A stretch of DNA of 64,000 bases from Ralstonia soli (GCF_023955655.1 NZ_JAMXHT010000005.1:555796-619795), one strand, 5' to 3'. Shown: positions 45,488-56,059, counted from the stretch's first letter. The notes: generated by a model from the letters alone, not told the origin. Made by a program: numbers and translations.

Positions 45488-46750
45488 TCAGAGCCGCTTG
45501 GCCTGCCGTTCACCATGCAGGTGCCGATGGACGTCGTGCGTGACGAAGCCGGAGTCGTTGTCCGGCATGGCAAGCCAGTCCGGATGCGAGAGCGATTCGC
45601 GTATGTCGGCCAGGCCCGAGGCCCAGTGGTCGCGCATGGTCGACGGCCCGAACTGGATGTCCTTGCCCGGGCCCTCGTGTTCCTTGGCTGCGTAGATCAG
45701 GTGGAAGACGTTGTAGCGCTTGGTGCAAGCGAGCTCCTGCGCGTCCTTGTACCACTGCGTGCGCGCGAACTCTTTTGGCGGCAAGTGATCAAGCAGCTTG
45801 CGCACCAACCTGCGCGTCGATTGCGAACGCTCCATCCAGTCGGTCACAAGCCGCGTCCGGCTGGAGTACTGCAGGTCTTTCTGACGGCTGGCCACGCCGA
45901 TCATGGTGTCGGGCACCGGCCCCACCGCGCTCCACAGATCCACCTGAAACACCAGCGTGTCCTTGCGCGGCTTCGAGCCCAGCACGTACGACAACGGCGT
46001 GTTGGAGACCACGCCGCCGTCCCAGTAATAGTCGCCGTCGATCAGCACGGGCGGAAAGCCCGGCGGCAATGCGCCCGAGGCCATGAAGTGCTCGGGGCGC
46101 AGGCGGCGCTCGGTGTTGTCGAAGGCTTCCAGATTGCCGGTGCGCACGTTGACGGCGCCCACCGACACGCGGATGCCGCCGTCGTTGATGCGGTCGAAAT
46201 CGCACAGGCGTTCGAGCGTGGCCTTCAGCGGTGTGGTGTCGTAATAGCTGGCGTCGAGCGGATCGACCTCGTTGGCCGGCAGCGGCGGGGGAATGCGCGG
46301 CGTGAAGAAGCCGCGCTGGCCTTCGAGCAGGGTGTCGGCGGCCTGCATGGCGGTCAGCCATTTGCGCAGATGCGCGTTGCCGTCAAACCAGGCGTTTTCC
46401 AGGATGTCGGGCAGCGGCGGCGAGAAGCTCGGCTGCGTGATGGTCTGCCAGAACTCGCGCAACTTGGCCTGCCGATCCTTGGGCGCATTGCCCGCAATGA
46501 TGGCCGTGTTGAGCGCCCCGATAGAGATGCCCGCAATCCAGTTCGGCACGATGCCGGCTTCGTCCAACCCCTCGAACACACCCGCCTGATACGAGCCGAG
46601 CGCGCCGCCGCCTTGCAGCACCAGCGCGATGTTCTCGTACGCAGGCAGCACGATGCGCTGTGCGGTGGTGGCAGGCGCATCCACGGGGCGGGACGATTCG
46701 GCTGCGGTAGGCCGCTTGCTGGCGACCGAGCGTGATTTGGGTGCGGGCAT
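45488..46750 (-). CDS. Patatin-like phospholipase
   Basis: A 420-residue Ser-Asp dyad lipid acyl hydrolase. The oxyanion loop GGGALGSYQAGV (about residues 67-78), the nucleophile elbow GISIGALNTA with its Ser, and the DGG aspartate (YWDGGVVSNTPLSY) are all present. The C-terminal third, with TPLKATLERLCDF upstream and SGLADIRESLSHPDW at the end, resembles the DUF3734 extension. It is the last gene of an operon with bdhA and adc, where such proteins may act on polyhydroxybutyrate or granule lipids. The substrate is inferred only from context. Confidence 0.9.
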   Translation of the reverse strand: MPAPKSRSVASKRPTAAESSRPVDAPATTAQRIVLPAYENIALVLQGGGALGSYQAGVFEGLDEAGIVPNWIAGISIGALNTAIIAGNAPKDRQAKLREFWQTITQPSFSPPLPDILENAWFDGNAHLRKWLTAMQAADTLLEGQRGFFTPRIPPPLPANEVDPLDASYYDTTPLKATLERLCDFDRINDGGIRVSVGAVNVRTGNLEAFDNTERRLRPEHFMASGALPPGFPPVLIDGDYYWDGGVVSNTPLSYVLGSKPRKDTLVFQVDLWSAVGPVPDTMIGVASRQKDLQYSSRTRLVTDWMERSQSTRRLVRKLLDHLPPKEFARTQWYKDAQELACTKRYNVFHLIYAAKEHEGPGKDIQFGPSTMRDHWASGLADIRESLSHPDWLAMPDNDSGFVTHDVHRHLHGERQAKRL

Positions 46751-46786
46751 GTCTGCTTCAGCCTCCTTGCTTGATGCGCGTGGCGC

Positions 46787-47572
46787 TTATTGCATGAACC
46801 AGCCGTGGCTCACCACGAACGACTGGCCGGTGAGCGCCGCGCTCGGGAAGGTTGCCAGAAAGCGCACCGTCTCGGCCACGTCTTCCACGGTGGTGAACAC
46901 ACCATCGACCGTATCACCCAGCATGACTTTCTTCTCGACGTCTTCTTCGCTGATGCCCAGTTCCTTCGCTTGCTCGGGAATCTGCTTTTCAACCAGCGGC
47001 GTGCGCACGAAACCCGGGCATACGACGTGCGAGCGCACGTTATGCGCCGCGCCTTCCTTGGCGAGCACCTTGTTCAGCCCCAGCAGCGCATGCTTGGCTG
47101 CCACGTAGGCCGACTTCAGCGGCGAGCCCTCGTGCGAGTGCACAGAGCCCATGTAGATCACCGTGCCGCCGCGGTTGTCCTTGTACATGTGGCGCAGCGC
47201 CGCGCGCGTGGTCAGGAACGCGCCATCGACGTGGATGGCCTGCATCTTCTTCCAGTCGGCAAACGAATAATTTTCGATCGGATTGACGATCTGGATGCCC
47301 GCGTTCGAGACCAGGATGTCGACCGAGCCGAGCTCAGCCGCCACGCGGTCGATGCCGGCATCCACGGCCTGCTCGTCGGTCACGTCCATACGCAGGCCGA
47401 TGGCGCGGCCACCCGCATCGGTGATTTCCTTGGCGACGGCCTTGGCGCCGTCTTCGTTCAGGTCGACGATGGCGATGGCCGCGCCGGAGTTGGCCAGCGT
47501 GAGCGCGATTTGCTTGCCGATGCCGCTGGCGGCACCCGTGACGATGGCGACTTTGCCTTTCAAATCTGACAT
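46787..47572 (-). CDS. bdhA: D-3-hydroxybutyrate dehydrogenase (SDR family)
   Basis: A 261-residue NAD+-dependent short-chain dehydrogenase interconverting 3-hydroxybutyrate and acetoacetate, a step in polyhydroxybutyrate degradation. The cofactor loop [10 protein letters not shown] (12-21), NAG motif (NAGIQ), catalytic Ser in MGSVHSHEG and the YxxxK pair ([10 protein letters not shown]) are intact. The C-terminal WFMQ is typical of this enzyme in Ralstonia. It lies between adc and the patatin gene with 35-36 base gaps. Confidence 0.92.
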   Translation of the reverse strand: MSDLKGKVAIVTGAASGIGKQIALTLANSGAAIAIVDLNEDGAKAVAKEITDAGGRAIGLRMDVTDEQAVDAGIDRVAAELGSVDILVSNAGIQIVNPIENYSFADWKKMQAIHVDGAFLTTRAALRHMYKDNRGGTVIYMGSVHSHEGSPLKSAYVAAKHALLGLNKVLAKEGAAHNVRSHVVCPGFVRTPLVEKQIPEQAKELGISEEDVEKKVMLGDTVDGVFTTVEDVAETVRFLATFPSAALTGQSFVVSHGWFMQ

Positions 47573-47607
47573 GTTGTGCTCCTAGAGGGGGGAGGGACGG
47601 AAGAGGG

Positions 47608-48351
47608 TTACTTGGTGAGGTAATCGAACACGACCTCGCCCATGCCAAGGGTCAGGTCAGCAATGATGTGCCGAGCTTCGACAATTTCCAGCACCGGCAG
47701 TTCGGCCACCGGCGCCAGCGCGTGATGTGCCAGCTCCAACGAGGCAGGCCCGGTCCAGGCGCCCTTCATCTCGATATCGATCATGAAATTGCGCGACAAC
47801 TCGCAGATGCGGGCGGTCTTGCCGTCCACGTGCGGAATGATCTTGAGCAGATAGTTGGGCAGCTCCAGTCGGCGCTTCTGCTCGGCCAGATCCAGCTCGC
47901 GGTGCTTATAGCCCATCGTGCCGGTGGCAACGCGCACAGGGCCGTAGTCGAGCGTGCCGATCAGCGTGTCCTTGTCGGTCTCTAGCTTGGGGCTTGCGAG
48001 CTTCTTGGGAAAGCCCCACATCTCCCGGCCGCCGGCCAGGGGCGGGTGGTCATCCAGATACATCGCCAGCGTGTAGGTGCCGGGCTTGCCTTCGTAGGTG
48101 ACGGGAATGACCTGGCCGCTTTCGGTGTAATCGCCAAAACCGGTGGAGTCGGCCATGCGGATGAACTCGTAGCTCACCAGCGGTTCGGGCACCTCCAGCG
48201 GCTCGGGCACCATGGCGCGCAGCTTGGCCGGGTCGGTGCGGTACGTGATGATGAAGAACTCGCGATTGATGAACCGGTACGGGCCGGGTGGGTAGGCGGG
48301 GCTCGTGAGCGGCATCGCGAAAGCGGTTTCGCGGACGGTTTTGATATCCAT
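47608..48351 (-). CDS. adc: Acetoacetate decarboxylase
   Basis: A 247-residue enzyme converting acetoacetate to acetone and CO2 through a Schiff-base lysine. The catalytic pair is in [13 protein letters not shown], and the supporting residues GREMWGF and [12 protein letters not shown] are present. The start [11 protein letters not shown] at 48351 has AAGGAGTG upstream; a reading from 48444 is not supported. It is the first gene of the adc-bdhA-patatin operon, so acetoacetate is shared between the first two enzymes. Confidence 0.94.
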   Translation of the reverse strand: MDIKTVRETAFAMPLTSPAYPPGPYRFINREFFIITYRTDPAKLRAMVPEPLEVPEPLVSYEFIRMADSTGFGDYTESGQVIPVTYEGKPGTYTLAMYLDDHPPLAGGREMWGFPKKLASPKLETDKDTLIGTLDYGPVRVATGTMGYKHRELDLAEQKRRLELPNYLLKIIPHVDGKTARICELSRNFMIDIEMKGAWTGPASLELAHHALAPVAELPVLEIVEARHIIADLTLGMGEVVFDYLTK

Positions 48352-48445
48352 GGCACTCCTTGTGCGTTGAGAGGCAGGAACGGCGTCAGGCAAGGCGTTG
48401 GAATAGCTTGCCAAGCGTTTGTGACGCTGCGTCCCTGCGGTCACG

Positions 48446-48467
48446 TTATTGCGTTTGCAAGCGATAA
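48446..48467. promoter_or_regulatory. Imperfect palindrome upstream of adc
   Basis: A 22-base imperfect palindrome centred on TTGCAA (TTATTGCG... CGATAA). A related short palindrome, GCTTGCCAAGC, lies at 48406-48416. Both are upstream of adc and are candidate operators for its regulator. Confidence 0.4.
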
Positions 48468-48555
48468 TCGTAGCCAGGAGTGTTCGACTGTGGATAAATT
48501 CGCAACGTTAGTTGACGGGCACAACGTGCTGTTGCGCCCCTTGAATCCCGCGCGG

Positions 48556-49995
48556 TCAGGCGCAGGAGAGGAAATCCCACAGTGCCGGTTCGGCGGAATA
48601 GGCCACGTTAAATCGCAGCCATGGGCTGGCTTCATCATGCGGCCGGAAATACTGGCCGGGGGCCAGCCAGATGTTGTGCCGAATGGCCTGGTCGGCCAGC
48701 GCGGAGGCATCCGGATGGCCGGGCAGCCGCGCCCACAGGAAGAGGCCACGCCCCGGTGTGTCGAACAGCTCGGCGCCGTGCTCGCGCATGACGGCTTCCA
48801 CACCCGCATGTGCCTCCGCCAATCGGGTAATCAGGCGCGCCACGTGCTCGCCATAAACGGGGCGGGTGACAAACGCGTGCACGATGCGCTCCGTGATCTC
48901 CGACGAGGTGAGCGCCACCGCCATCTTGGTGCGCGCCAGTTCGCGGGCGATCGCCGCATCGGCCACCACGTAGCCCGCGCGCAAGGACGGCGAGATCGTC
49001 TTGGAGAAGCCGCTCACGTACAGCGTGCGGCGCAGGCCGTCGAGTGCGGCCAGCATGGGCGCGGCCGGGTCGGCGAGTTCGCGGTGCAGGTCGTCTTCGA
49101 CGATCCACAGGCCGTGCTGCTCGGCCAACTGCAACACGCGGTAGGCATTCTGCGCGGTCATTGAAGAACCAGTCGGGTTCTGCAGCACAGAGCTGGTGAA
49201 GAGGGCGCGCGGGCGGTCGGCATCGTCGGTGCGCAGGATGGCTTCCAGCGCCGCAGTGTCCAACCCGTCGGGCGTGCGAGGCACGCCGACCACGCGCAAG
49301 CCTGCCAGCTTGAGCACCTGGAGCACGTTGCAGTAGCCGGGGTCATCCACCGCCACCACATCGCCGGCCTTGAACAAGGTGCGGACGATCAGGTCGAGCG
49401 CCTGGGTGGCGCCGCTGGTCAGCAGCACCTGTGAGCGTTCGACCGGCAATCCGCGCAGCGTGAGCGATTGCGCAACGTGTTCGCCCAGCGGCGCATAGCC
49501 CCACGGGTGCCCGTAGCCCGCCACACGCAGTGCGGAGACGCGGCTCACCGCACGCATCGCCTCTTGCACACCGCGCTCGTCCAGCCAGTCGTTCGGCAGC
49601 CAGCCGCAGCCCGGCTTGATGGCAATGGAGCGATCGGCAAACACATCCGACAGCAGCCACGCTGCGTTCAGCTTGGGCGGCTCCCAGCGCGGGGCGACGG
49701 GTGCTGGCTGGGCCGCTGCACGCGCGGCTACCAGGTAGCCCGAGCGCGGCCGCGCCACGATGGTGCCCAGCGCGGCCAGGCGCGTGTATGCCTCCGCCAC
49801 CGTGAACGTGCTCACGTCGTGCGCCTGGGCCAGCTTGCGCACCGAGGGCAGCCGCGTGCCGGGCAGCAAGCTGCGGTTGTCCACCGCCGCACGAATGCCT
49901 TGGACGATCTGGTCGACCAACGTACGCTGAGGATGAAGGGGATCGAGTTCGAGGTGTTCGAGTGGCATGTTGCGATGCAGCAAGGCGAGGGTCAC
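48556..49995 (-). CDS. MocR-type regulator (GntR helix-turn-helix fused to aminotransferase fold)
   Basis: A 479-residue PLP-dependent transcription factor. The N-terminal GntR winged helix (about residues 15-85; LPGTRLPSVRKLAQAHDVSTFTVAEAYTRL) is fused to a fold-type I aminotransferase domain (about 115-470) that keeps the PLP lysine in SGFSKTISPS. It binds PLP and senses amines or amino acids rather than catalysing. It is divergent from an aminotransferase/semialdehyde dehydrogenase pair across 114 bases that contain two direct repeats. It probably activates that operon, like GabR/BauR/TauR-type systems. Confidence 0.93.
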   Translation of the reverse strand: MTLALLHRNMPLEHLELDPLHPQRTLVDQIVQGIRAAVDNRSLLPGTRLPSVRKLAQAHDVSTFTVAEAYTRLAALGTIVARPRSGYLVAARAAAQPAPVAPRWEPPKLNAAWLLSDVFADRSIAIKPGCGWLPNDWLDERGVQEAMRAVSRVSALRVAGYGHPWGYAPLGEHVAQSLTLRGLPVERSQVLLTSGATQALDLIVRTLFKAGDVVAVDDPGYCNVLQVLKLAGLRVVGVPRTPDGLDTAALEAILRTDDADRPRALFTSSVLQNPTGSSMTAQNAYRVLQLAEQHGLWIVEDDLHRELADPAAPMLAALDGLRRTLYVSGFSKTISPSLRAGYVVADAAIARELARTKMAVALTSSEITERIVHAFVTRPVYGEHVARLITRLAEAHAGVEAVMREHGAELFDTPGRGLFLWARLPGHPDASALADQAIRHNIWLAPGQYFRPHDEASPWLRFNVAYSAEPALWDFLSCA

Positions 49996-49996
49996 C

Positions 49997-50070
49997 TATA
50001 CAGTTTCTTATAGAACCGTCATCTGTGCATGTCCGCGTCGCGTGTGACTCTGTACAGTTGGCTCGAACCG
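49997..50070 (+). promoter_or_regulatory. Two direct repeats in the MocR/aminotransferase intergenic region
   Basis: TATACAGTT with TAGAACCG (49997-50018) and TGTACAGTT with GAACCG (50051-50070) are similar units about 54 bases apart. MocR regulators commonly bind paired direct repeats between divergent genes. Confidence 0.5.
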
Positions 50071-50109
50071 GGCACTTGGCCTGCGCACTTGTTTTTTCCG
50101 GAGACGCTG

Positions 50110-51447
50110 ATGAAACCCGCACCGCACCCGCTGGAAACCACGGATCTGTCCTACTTCTGGATGCCGTTTACGGCCAACCGCCAGTACAAGGCCGCGCCGC
50201 GCCTGCTGACGTCTGCCCAGGGCATGTACTACCGCGACGCCGACGGCCGCGAAGTGCTGGACGGCACGGCCGGCCTCTGGTGCGTCAACGCGGGCCACGG
50301 CCGCAAGGAAATCGTCGATGCCATCGCCACGCAGGCGGCCACGCTCGACTACGCGCCCACCTTCCAGATGGGCCACCCGATGGCCTTCCGCGCCGCAGAA
50401 AAAGTGGCCGAGATCATGCCCAAGGGGCTGAATCGCATCTTCTTTGCCAACTCCGGTTCGGAAGCGGTGGATACGGCGCTCAAGATTGCGCTGGCTTATC
50501 ACCGTGCGCGTGGAGAAGGGCAGCGCACGCGCCTGATCGGCCGTGAGCGTGGTTACCACGGTGTCGGCTTCGGCGGCATTTCAGTGGGCGGCATTTCGCC
50601 GAACCGCAAGGCGTTCTCGGCCAACCTGATTCCGGGTGTGGACCACCTGCCGCACACGCACGCGCCTGAACACAACGCATTCTCCAAGGGCCAGCCGGCC
50701 TGGGGCGAGCATCTGGCCGACGAGCTGGAGCGCCTGGTCACGCTGCACGACGCGTCGACCATTGCCGCCGTCATCGTCGAGCCGCTGGCCGGCTCCACGG
50801 GCGTGCTGGTGCCGCCCAAGGGCTATCTGCAGCGCCTGCGCGCCCTGTGCGACAAGCACGGCATCCTGCTGATCTTTGACGAGGTCATCACGGCTTTCGG
50901 CCGCCTTGGCGCGGCGACCGCGTCGGAGTTCTTCGGCGTCACGCCGGATCTGCTGACGATGGCCAAGGGCATCAACAACGCTGCCGTACCGATGGGGGCG
51001 GTGGCCGTACGTCAGTCGGTGCACGACGCGGTGATCGATGCCGGTGCGCCGGGCGCCATCGAGCTGTTCCACGGCTATACGTATTCCGCGCACCCGCTGG
51101 CTGCGGCTGCGGCCGTGGCGGCGCTCGACCTGTATCGCAGCGAAGGTTTGTTCGAGCGTGCCCGTGCGCTCTCGCCCGCGTTCGAAGCGGCCGCGCATTC
51201 GGTCAAGGGCGCCCCGCATGTGACGGACATCCGCAACCTGGGCCTGGTTGCCGGCATCGAACTGGAATCGCGCCCGGGTGCCGTTGGCGCGCGTGCCTAT
51301 GAAGTCTTCCTGAAGTGCCTGGAGCGTGGCGTGCTGGTGCGCTACACCGGCGACATCCTGGCGTTCTCGCCGCCGCTCATCATCGACGAAGCGCAGATCG
51401 CGCGCATCTTCGACACCGTCCGTACCGTTCTGCAAGAGGTAGCTTGA
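50110..51447 (+). CDS. Omega-amino acid:pyruvate aminotransferase (beta-alanine type)
   Basis: A 445-residue class III PLP aminotransferase that transfers the amino group of beta-alanine or other omega-amino acids to pyruvate. Characteristic blocks are [41 protein letters not shown], the Asp in [13 protein letters not shown] and the PLP lysine in [16 protein letters not shown]. The start [12 protein letters not shown] at 50110 follows CCGGAGACG. The stop is two bases before the dehydrogenase ATG, so the two enzymes form one operon making malonate semialdehyde and then acetyl-CoA. Confidence 0.92.
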   Translation: MKPAPHPLETTDLSYFWMPFTANRQYKAAPRLLTSAQGMYYRDADGREVLDGTAGLWCVNAGHGRKEIVDAIATQAATLDYAPTFQMGHPMAFRAAEKVAEIMPKGLNRIFFANSGSEAVDTALKIALAYHRARGEGQRTRLIGRERGYHGVGFGGISVGGISPNRKAFSANLIPGVDHLPHTHAPEHNAFSKGQPAWGEHLADELERLVTLHDASTIAAVIVEPLAGSTGVLVPPKGYLQRLRALCDKHGILLIFDEVITAFGRLGAATASEFFGVTPDLLTMAKGINNAAVPMGAVAVRQSVHDAVIDAGAPGAIELFHGYTYSAHPLAAAAAVAALDLYRSEGLFERARALSPAFEAAAHSVKGAPHVTDIRNLGLVAGIELESRPGAVGARAYEVFLKCLERGVLVRYTGDILAFSPPLIIDEAQIARIFDTVRTVLQEVA

Positions 51448-51448
51448 A

Positions 51449-52972
51449 ATGAACCGACCGATTGATCCTGCTGTTACCGAGTCTGTGGTCAGCCACTACA
51501 TCGGCGGCCAACGCCATGCCGGCGCAGGTGCCCGCAGCGCCGATGTGTTCAATCCGGCCACCGGCGCCGTGAGCGCCCAGGTGCTGCTGGGTGGAAAGCC
51601 CGAAGTGGATGCCGCCGTGGCCGCCGCGCGCGCCGCTGCCGCCGACTGGGCCGAAACCTCGCCGCTCAAGCGCGCGCGCATCCTGTTCAATTTCAAGGCG
51701 CTGCTCGACCAGAACCACGATGCGCTGGCCGCATGCATCACGCGCGAGCACGGCAAGGTGTTCTCCGATGCCAAGGGCGAAGTCACGCGCGGCATCGAGG
51801 TGGTGGAATTTGCCTGCGGCATCCCGAACCTGCTCAAGACAGAATTCACCGACAACATCGGTGGTGGCATCGACAACTGGAACCTGCGACAGCCGCTGGG
51901 TGTGGTTGCCGGCATCACGCCGTTCAACTTCCCGTTCATGGTGCCGATGTGGATGGCGCCTGTGGCGCTGGCGTGCGGCAACACGTTCATCCTCAAGCCG
52001 AGCGAACGCGACCCGAGCGCCAGCCTGATGATCGCCGACCTGCTCAAGCAGGCTGGCCTGCCGGATGGCGTGTTCAACGTCGTGCAAGGCGGCAAGGATG
52101 CGGTGGATGCGCTGATCGCCCACCCGGACGTGCAGGCGCTGTCCTTCGTCGGCAGTACCCCGATTGCCGAATACATCTACGCCGAGGGCACCAAGCGTGG
52201 CAAGCGCGTGCAGGCCCTGGGCGGTGCCAAGAACCACCTGGTGGTCATGCCCGACGCTGATCTCGACCAGGCCGTCGATGCGCTGATCGGCGCCGGCTAT
52301 GGTTCGGCCGGCGAGCGCTGCATGGCGATCTCGGTGGCCGTGGCCGTAGGCGATGTGGCCGACAAGCTCGTGCCGCGCCTGGCCGAGCGTGCGCGTGCGC
52401 TCAAGATCGGCAACGGCATGGAAGCCGACAGCGAAATGGGACCGCTCGTTACGGCGGCGCACAAGGCCAAGGTAGAGGGCTACATCGCGAAGGGTGTCGA
52501 GGAGGGCGCCAAGCTGGTGGTGGATGGCCGCGGCCACACGGTCGACGGCCATGCCGAAGGCTTCTTCACGGGCGGCACGCTGTTCGACCATGTCACGCCC
52601 GAGATGACGATCTACAAGGAAGAGATTTTCGGCCCGGTGCTGTCGGTGGTGCGCGTGCACGACCTGGCCGAGGCGGTGAGCCTGATCAACGCCCACGAAT
52701 TCGGCAACGGCGTGTCGTGCTTCACCAGCGATGGCGGCGTGGCACGTGCCTTTGCACGGCAGATCCAGGTCGGCATGGTCGGCATCAACGTGCCGATTCC
52801 GGTGCCGATGGCCTGGCACAGCTTTGGCGGCTGGAAGCGCTCGTTGTTCGGCGATCACCACGCCTATGGCGAAGAGGGTGTGCGTTTCTACACGCGCTAC
52901 AAGAGCGTGATGCAGCGCTGGCCGGATTCGATCGGCAAGGGTGCGGAGTTCGTCATGCCGACGGCCAAGTAA
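51449..52972 (+). CDS. mmsA: CoA-acylating methylmalonate/malonate-semialdehyde dehydrogenase
   Basis: A 507-residue aldehyde dehydrogenase that turns malonate semialdehyde or methylmalonate semialdehyde into acetyl-CoA or propanoyl-CoA with CO2 release and NADH. The catalytic Cys is in [13 protein letters not shown], the NAD-binding motif [10 protein letters not shown] is typical, and the PFMVPMWM segment marks the MmsA group. It follows the aminotransferase directly, which fits beta-alanine catabolism (the BauA/BauC arrangement). A strong terminator follows. Confidence 0.94.
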   Translation: MNRPIDPAVTESVVSHYIGGQRHAGAGARSADVFNPATGAVSAQVLLGGKPEVDAAVAAARAAAADWAETSPLKRARILFNFKALLDQNHDALAACITREHGKVFSDAKGEVTRGIEVVEFACGIPNLLKTEFTDNIGGGIDNWNLRQPLGVVAGITPFNFPFMVPMWMAPVALACGNTFILKPSERDPSASLMIADLLKQAGLPDGVFNVVQGGKDAVDALIAHPDVQALSFVGSTPIAEYIYAEGTKRGKRVQALGGAKNHLVVMPDADLDQAVDALIGAGYGSAGERCMAISVAVAVGDVADKLVPRLAERARALKIGNGMEADSEMGPLVTAAHKAKVEGYIAKGVEEGAKLVVDGRGHTVDGHAEGFFTGGTLFDHVTPEMTIYKEEIFGPVLSVVRVHDLAEAVSLINAHEFGNGVSCFTSDGGVARAFARQIQVGMVGINVPIPVPMAWHSFGGWKRSLFGDHHAYGEEGVRFYTRYKSVMQRWPDSIGKGAEFVMPTAK

Positions 52973-52993
52973 GCGCACCGCGCATCAACAACA

Positions 52994-53020
52994 AAGGGAG
53001 GCACTGCCTCCCTTTTTTTG
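52994..53020 (+). terminator. Intrinsic terminator of the aminotransferase-mmsA operon
   Basis: AAGGGAGGC (52994-53002) and GCCTCCCTT (53005-53013) form a tight stem followed by a T run to 53019. Confidence 0.9.
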
Positions 53021-53059
53021 CGCCTGTGCAACTGCGCGGGCCGGATTGAAACCGGGGTG

Positions 53060-53266
53060 TCATAGTGGCTTGATGTTGACGGCGATCAACTCGCCGTCCG
53101 GCCCGACCTCCACGTCAAAGCTGACGCGCTGGCCTTCATGGAAGGTCTGCGAGCGCGAAAACTGGATTTCCGAATCCCGGATAAAACTCGGGGCAGCGTG
53201 CATTTCTGCAGCTGCCCCGGCGGGCGGATCATATTGAACAGCGTGATCTTCAATTCGGCTGGCCAT
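53060..53266 (-). CDS. Small protein with a half cold-shock domain
   Basis: A 68-residue protein. The C-terminal half (SRSQTFHEGQRVSFDVEVGP, then DGELIAVNIKPL) resembles the second half of a cold-shock domain (beta strands 4 and 5), but the first half has no RNP1/RNP2 nucleic-acid-binding motif (no KGFGFI). It could be a diverged paralogue of cspA next door or a degraded copy. A convincing CGGGAGA ribosome site precedes the start, which argues for a translated gene. Nearby alternative frames do not restore the missing half. Function unknown. Confidence 0.6.
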   Translation of the reverse strand: MASRIEDHAVQYDPPAGAAAEMHAAPSFIRDSEIQFSRSQTFHEGQRVSFDVEVGPDGELIAVNIKPL

Positions 53267-53472
53267 TGCATTCTCCCGAGAGAGGTTTTGTCAAACCGGG
53301 GAGCCGTCTCCGACAGTCCTCGGCCGCTTGATGGCAAACACGTACTGAACAACCTTTGTACAACCTGATTCCTTGGGGCTTCCGACCGGCGCGCCTCCTG
53401 CCCGGAGGGTGGCGCGCCGTCCTGCTTGTCGCTTGGGCGACCCTGGCTCTGCCTTGTGCCCCGGCTTTCGGA

Positions 53473-53676
53473 TTAAGCCGCCTGGATATTCGAGGCTTGC
53501 TTACCCTTCGGGCCTTGCGTCACCTCGAAGGTGACCTTTTGGCCTTCCTTCAGGGATTTGAACCCCGCCATGTTGATTGCGGAAAAATGTGCGAAAAGGT
53601 CCTCGCCGCCATCATCCGGGGTAATGAAGCCGAAACCCTTTGCGTCGTTGAACCACTTGACGGTACCAGTAGCCAT
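53473..53676 (-). CDS. cspA: Cold shock protein CspA family
   Basis: A 67-residue single-stranded nucleic-acid-binding protein. [17 protein letters not shown] carries RNP1, DLFAHFSAI carries RNP2, and the end [24 protein letters not shown] is typical. It acts as an RNA chaperone at low temperature or in stationary phase. The start is set by MATGTVKW at 53676; a longer reading upstream runs through the leader. A near-consensus promoter gives a leader of about 87 bases, compatible with post-transcriptional control. Confidence 0.97.
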   Translation of the reverse strand: MATGTVKWFNDAKGFGFITPDDGGEDLFAHFSAINMAGFKSLKEGQKVTFEVTQGPKGKQASNIQAA

Positions 53677-54033
53677 GATCTTGAGTCGTGAAGTTGAGAA
53701 ATCGATCGACTGCCCGCCCAAGAATGCAGCAGGCAGACCCGGCCAAACCAGCCAAACGATCGTTTGCTGAATATATGCTTGGCGCGTCTCCCCGTCAAAG
53801 TCTGTTTTTTTATCCCTTTTGTTTGGAAGGCGCATGGGCCGCGTCTGTTGGGGGCGCAGCAGGGTCGGCGCGTTCTCGCCATCGGTGCAAACACCCGCGC
53901 AAAACCGAGCGTTTTCACCTAAGCTTTAGTGGCTTTTGCCGCACTCTACCTCTGCCGACGCGGGGGGCGGGAGGTGCCGCAGGCGGCGCACGAAAATTGC
54001 GTGCGCCCCCGTCGTTCCAGTCGCAGCCCAAAC
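53677..54033. other. Divergent region between cspA and kup
   Basis: About 357 bases with the cspA leader and promoter on the minus strand (53770-53798) and the kup upstream region on the other side. A short palindrome AAACGATCGTTT (53756-53767) lies at the probable cspA transcription start. No coding sequence was seen. The kup start has no clear ribosome site. Confidence 0.5.
53770..53798 (-). promoter_or_regulatory. Sigma-70 promoter of cspA
   Basis: On the minus strand TTGACG (53798-53793), a 17-base spacer and TATATT (53775-53770). Transcription should start near 53763. Confidence 0.7.
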
Positions 54034-55929
54034 ATGACGACCGTAGCAGCCAGCACAATCAAAAAAAATCCCGCGTTGATGGCCACCATGGTGGGCGCGA
54101 TCGGCGTGGTGTTCGGGGACATCGGTACCAGCCCGTTGTATGCATTGAAGGAATGCTTCAACCCCGAGCATGGGGTTCCGTTCTCTGACCAGACTGTCTA
54201 CGGCATCCTGTCGATGCTGTTCTGGGCGATGACGCTGGTGGTCTCCATCAAGTACGTGCTGTTTGTCATGCGCGCCGACAACAACGGCGAAGGCGGCATC
54301 CTCGCGCTCACGGCGCTGGCCATGCGCGCGAGCAGCGGCAGCGCCCGGTTCACGCGCACGCTGATGCTGCTCGGCCTCCTGGGCGCCGCCATGTTCTACG
54401 GCGATGCCGTCATCACGCCTGCCATTTCGGTGCTGTCCGCCATTGAGGGGATGGAGATCATGGCGCCTGCGCTGCAGACATGGGTGTTGCCGCTGGCGCT
54501 TGTGGTGCTGATTGCCTTGTTCCTGATACAGAAGCAGGGCACGCATGTGGTCGGACGCCTGTTTGGGCCGATCATGGTGATCTGGTTTGTGCTGCTGGGG
54601 TTGATGGGGCTGGTCTCGGTGGTCAAGTCACCGCAGATTCTGGTGGCGCTCAGCCCCGTTTATGCCATCGAGTTCGGCTTCCGGCATACGGTGCTGGCCT
54701 TCGTGGTGTTCGGCTCGGTGTTCCTGGCGTTGACCGGCGCCGAGGCGCTGTATGCCGACATGGGCCACTTCGGCGCGCGCCCGATCCGCTACGCGTGGTT
54801 CTACATTGCCATGCCGTGCCTGCTGCTGAATTACTTCGGCCAGGGCGCTTTGCTGCTGCGCGAGCCAAGCGCCGTGCAGAACCCGTTCTTCCTGCTGATG
54901 CCGAACTGGGCCGTGGGTCCGATGGTGGTGCTGGCCACAGCCGCCACCGTCATCGCATCGCAGGCCGTTATTTCGGGCGCGTTCTCGATGACGGCGCAGG
55001 CGGTGCATCTGGGCTATGCGCCGCGCATGAAGATCCTCTATACGTCGGATGTGGAAATCGGCCAGATCTACGTGCCGGTGGTCAACTACATCCTTTTGCT
55101 GCTGGTGGTGGCGGTGGTGCTGGCCTTCGGCAAGTCCGACAACCTCGCTGCGGCCTACGGCATTGCCGTGACGACCACCATGGTGCTGACCACGGGGCTG
55201 GTGACGGTGGTCATGCGCAACGCCTGGAAGTGGAGCCTGCCGCTGGTGGCCTGCATCGGCGCGGTATTCCTGGCGGTGGACCTGTCGTTCTTCAGCGCCA
55301 ACCTGCTCAAGATTGCGGCGGGCGGCTGGTTTCCGCTGCTGCTGGGCGGCTTGATCTTCTTCCTGATGGTGACGTGGCACACCGGCACGCAGCTGTTGAA
55401 GGCGCGCAACGTGGAGGGCGGTATCCCGCTCGAGCCGTTCATGGAGGGCCTGCTGCGCCATCCGCCGTATCGCGTGGACGGCACGGCCGTGTATCTCACG
55501 CCGAGCATCGAATTTGTGCCGCTGGCGCTGCTGCATAACCTCAAGCACAACCACGTGCTGCACAAGCGCGTGCTGTTCATTCACTTCCGCACGCTGGCGG
55601 TGCCGTACGTGGACCCCGCCAAGCGCATGGTCATCAAGACGCTGGGCGACAACATCTACACGGCCGTGGTGGATTTCGGTTTCAAGGAAACGCCGGCCGT
55701 GGACGAGATCGTACGCAGCGCCGGTGAGCGGCTCGGCATTGTTTTTGAAGACATGGAAACGTCGTTCTTCATCACGCGGGCCACGGTGGTGCCGTCGCCG
55801 CTGCCCGGCATGGCGATGTGGCGCGAGTCGCTGTTTGCCTGGATGCAGCACAACAGCGCCAAGCCGTCGGACTTCTTCCGCATTCCCGCCAACCGGCTGG
55901 TGGAGCTGGGCAGCAAGGTGGAAATCTAG
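54034..55929 (+). CDS. kup: Kup low-affinity potassium uptake protein
   Basis: A 631-residue K+/H+ symporter of the KUP/HAK/KT family. Twelve or so membrane segments fill residues 15-430, with [15 protein letters not shown] near the start, [29 protein letters not shown] and [16 protein letters not shown], all family hallmarks. The C-terminal cytoplasmic domain covers about 440-631. The start [12 protein letters not shown] at 54034 fits the family length; the upstream reading from 53929 does not. It is monocistronic. Confidence 0.96.
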   Translation: MTTVAASTIKKNPALMATMVGAIGVVFGDIGTSPLYALKECFNPEHGVPFSDQTVYGILSMLFWAMTLVVSIKYVLFVMRADNNGEGGILALTALAMRASSGSARFTRTLMLLGLLGAAMFYGDAVITPAISVLSAIEGMEIMAPALQTWVLPLALVVLIALFLIQKQGTHVVGRLFGPIMVIWFVLLGLMGLVSVVKSPQILVALSPVYAIEFGFRHTVLAFVVFGSVFLALTGAEALYADMGHFGARPIRYAWFYIAMPCLLLNYFGQGALLLREPSAVQNPFFLLMPNWAVGPMVVLATAATVIASQAVISGAFSMTAQAVHLGYAPRMKILYTSDVEIGQIYVPVVNYILLLLVVAVVLAFGKSDNLAAAYGIAVTTTMVLTTGLVTVVMRNAWKWSLPLVACIGAVFLAVDLSFFSANLLKIAAGGWFPLLLGGLIFFLMVTWHTGTQLLKARNVEGGIPLEPFMEGLLRHPPYRVDGTAVYLTPSIEFVPLALLHNLKHNHVLHKRVLFIHFRTLAVPYVDPAKRMVIKTLGDNIYTAVVDFGFKETPAVDEIVRSAGERLGIVFEDMETSFFITRATVVPSPLPGMAMWRESLFAWMQHNSAKPSDFFRIPANRLVELGSKVEI

Positions 55930-55949
55930 AAAAGACAGCGCCTGCCCCC

Positions 55950-55978
55950 GAAAGAAAAATAGCCCTCGGTGGAGGGCT
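55950..55978 (-). terminator. Terminator of the porin operon
   Basis: AGCCCTC (55961-55967) and GAGGGCT (55972-55978) form a stem; read on the minus strand it is followed by ATTTTTCTTT. It lies about 80 bases after the porin stop codon and may also slow transcription from kup. Confidence 0.7.
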
Positions 55979-56059
55979 CAACAGTGCTCTGCCAGGAGTG
56001 GGGCAGCACTGAAATACACGGTCATCTGTGCAACGAAGATCCGGCTCTCGCGGCCAATC

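Noticed and set aside
51380..52978. Long minus-strand frame over the semialdehyde dehydrogenase gene
   Set aside because: Opposite a complete mmsA with its catalytic Cys; the sequence is Arg/His-rich with no family match.
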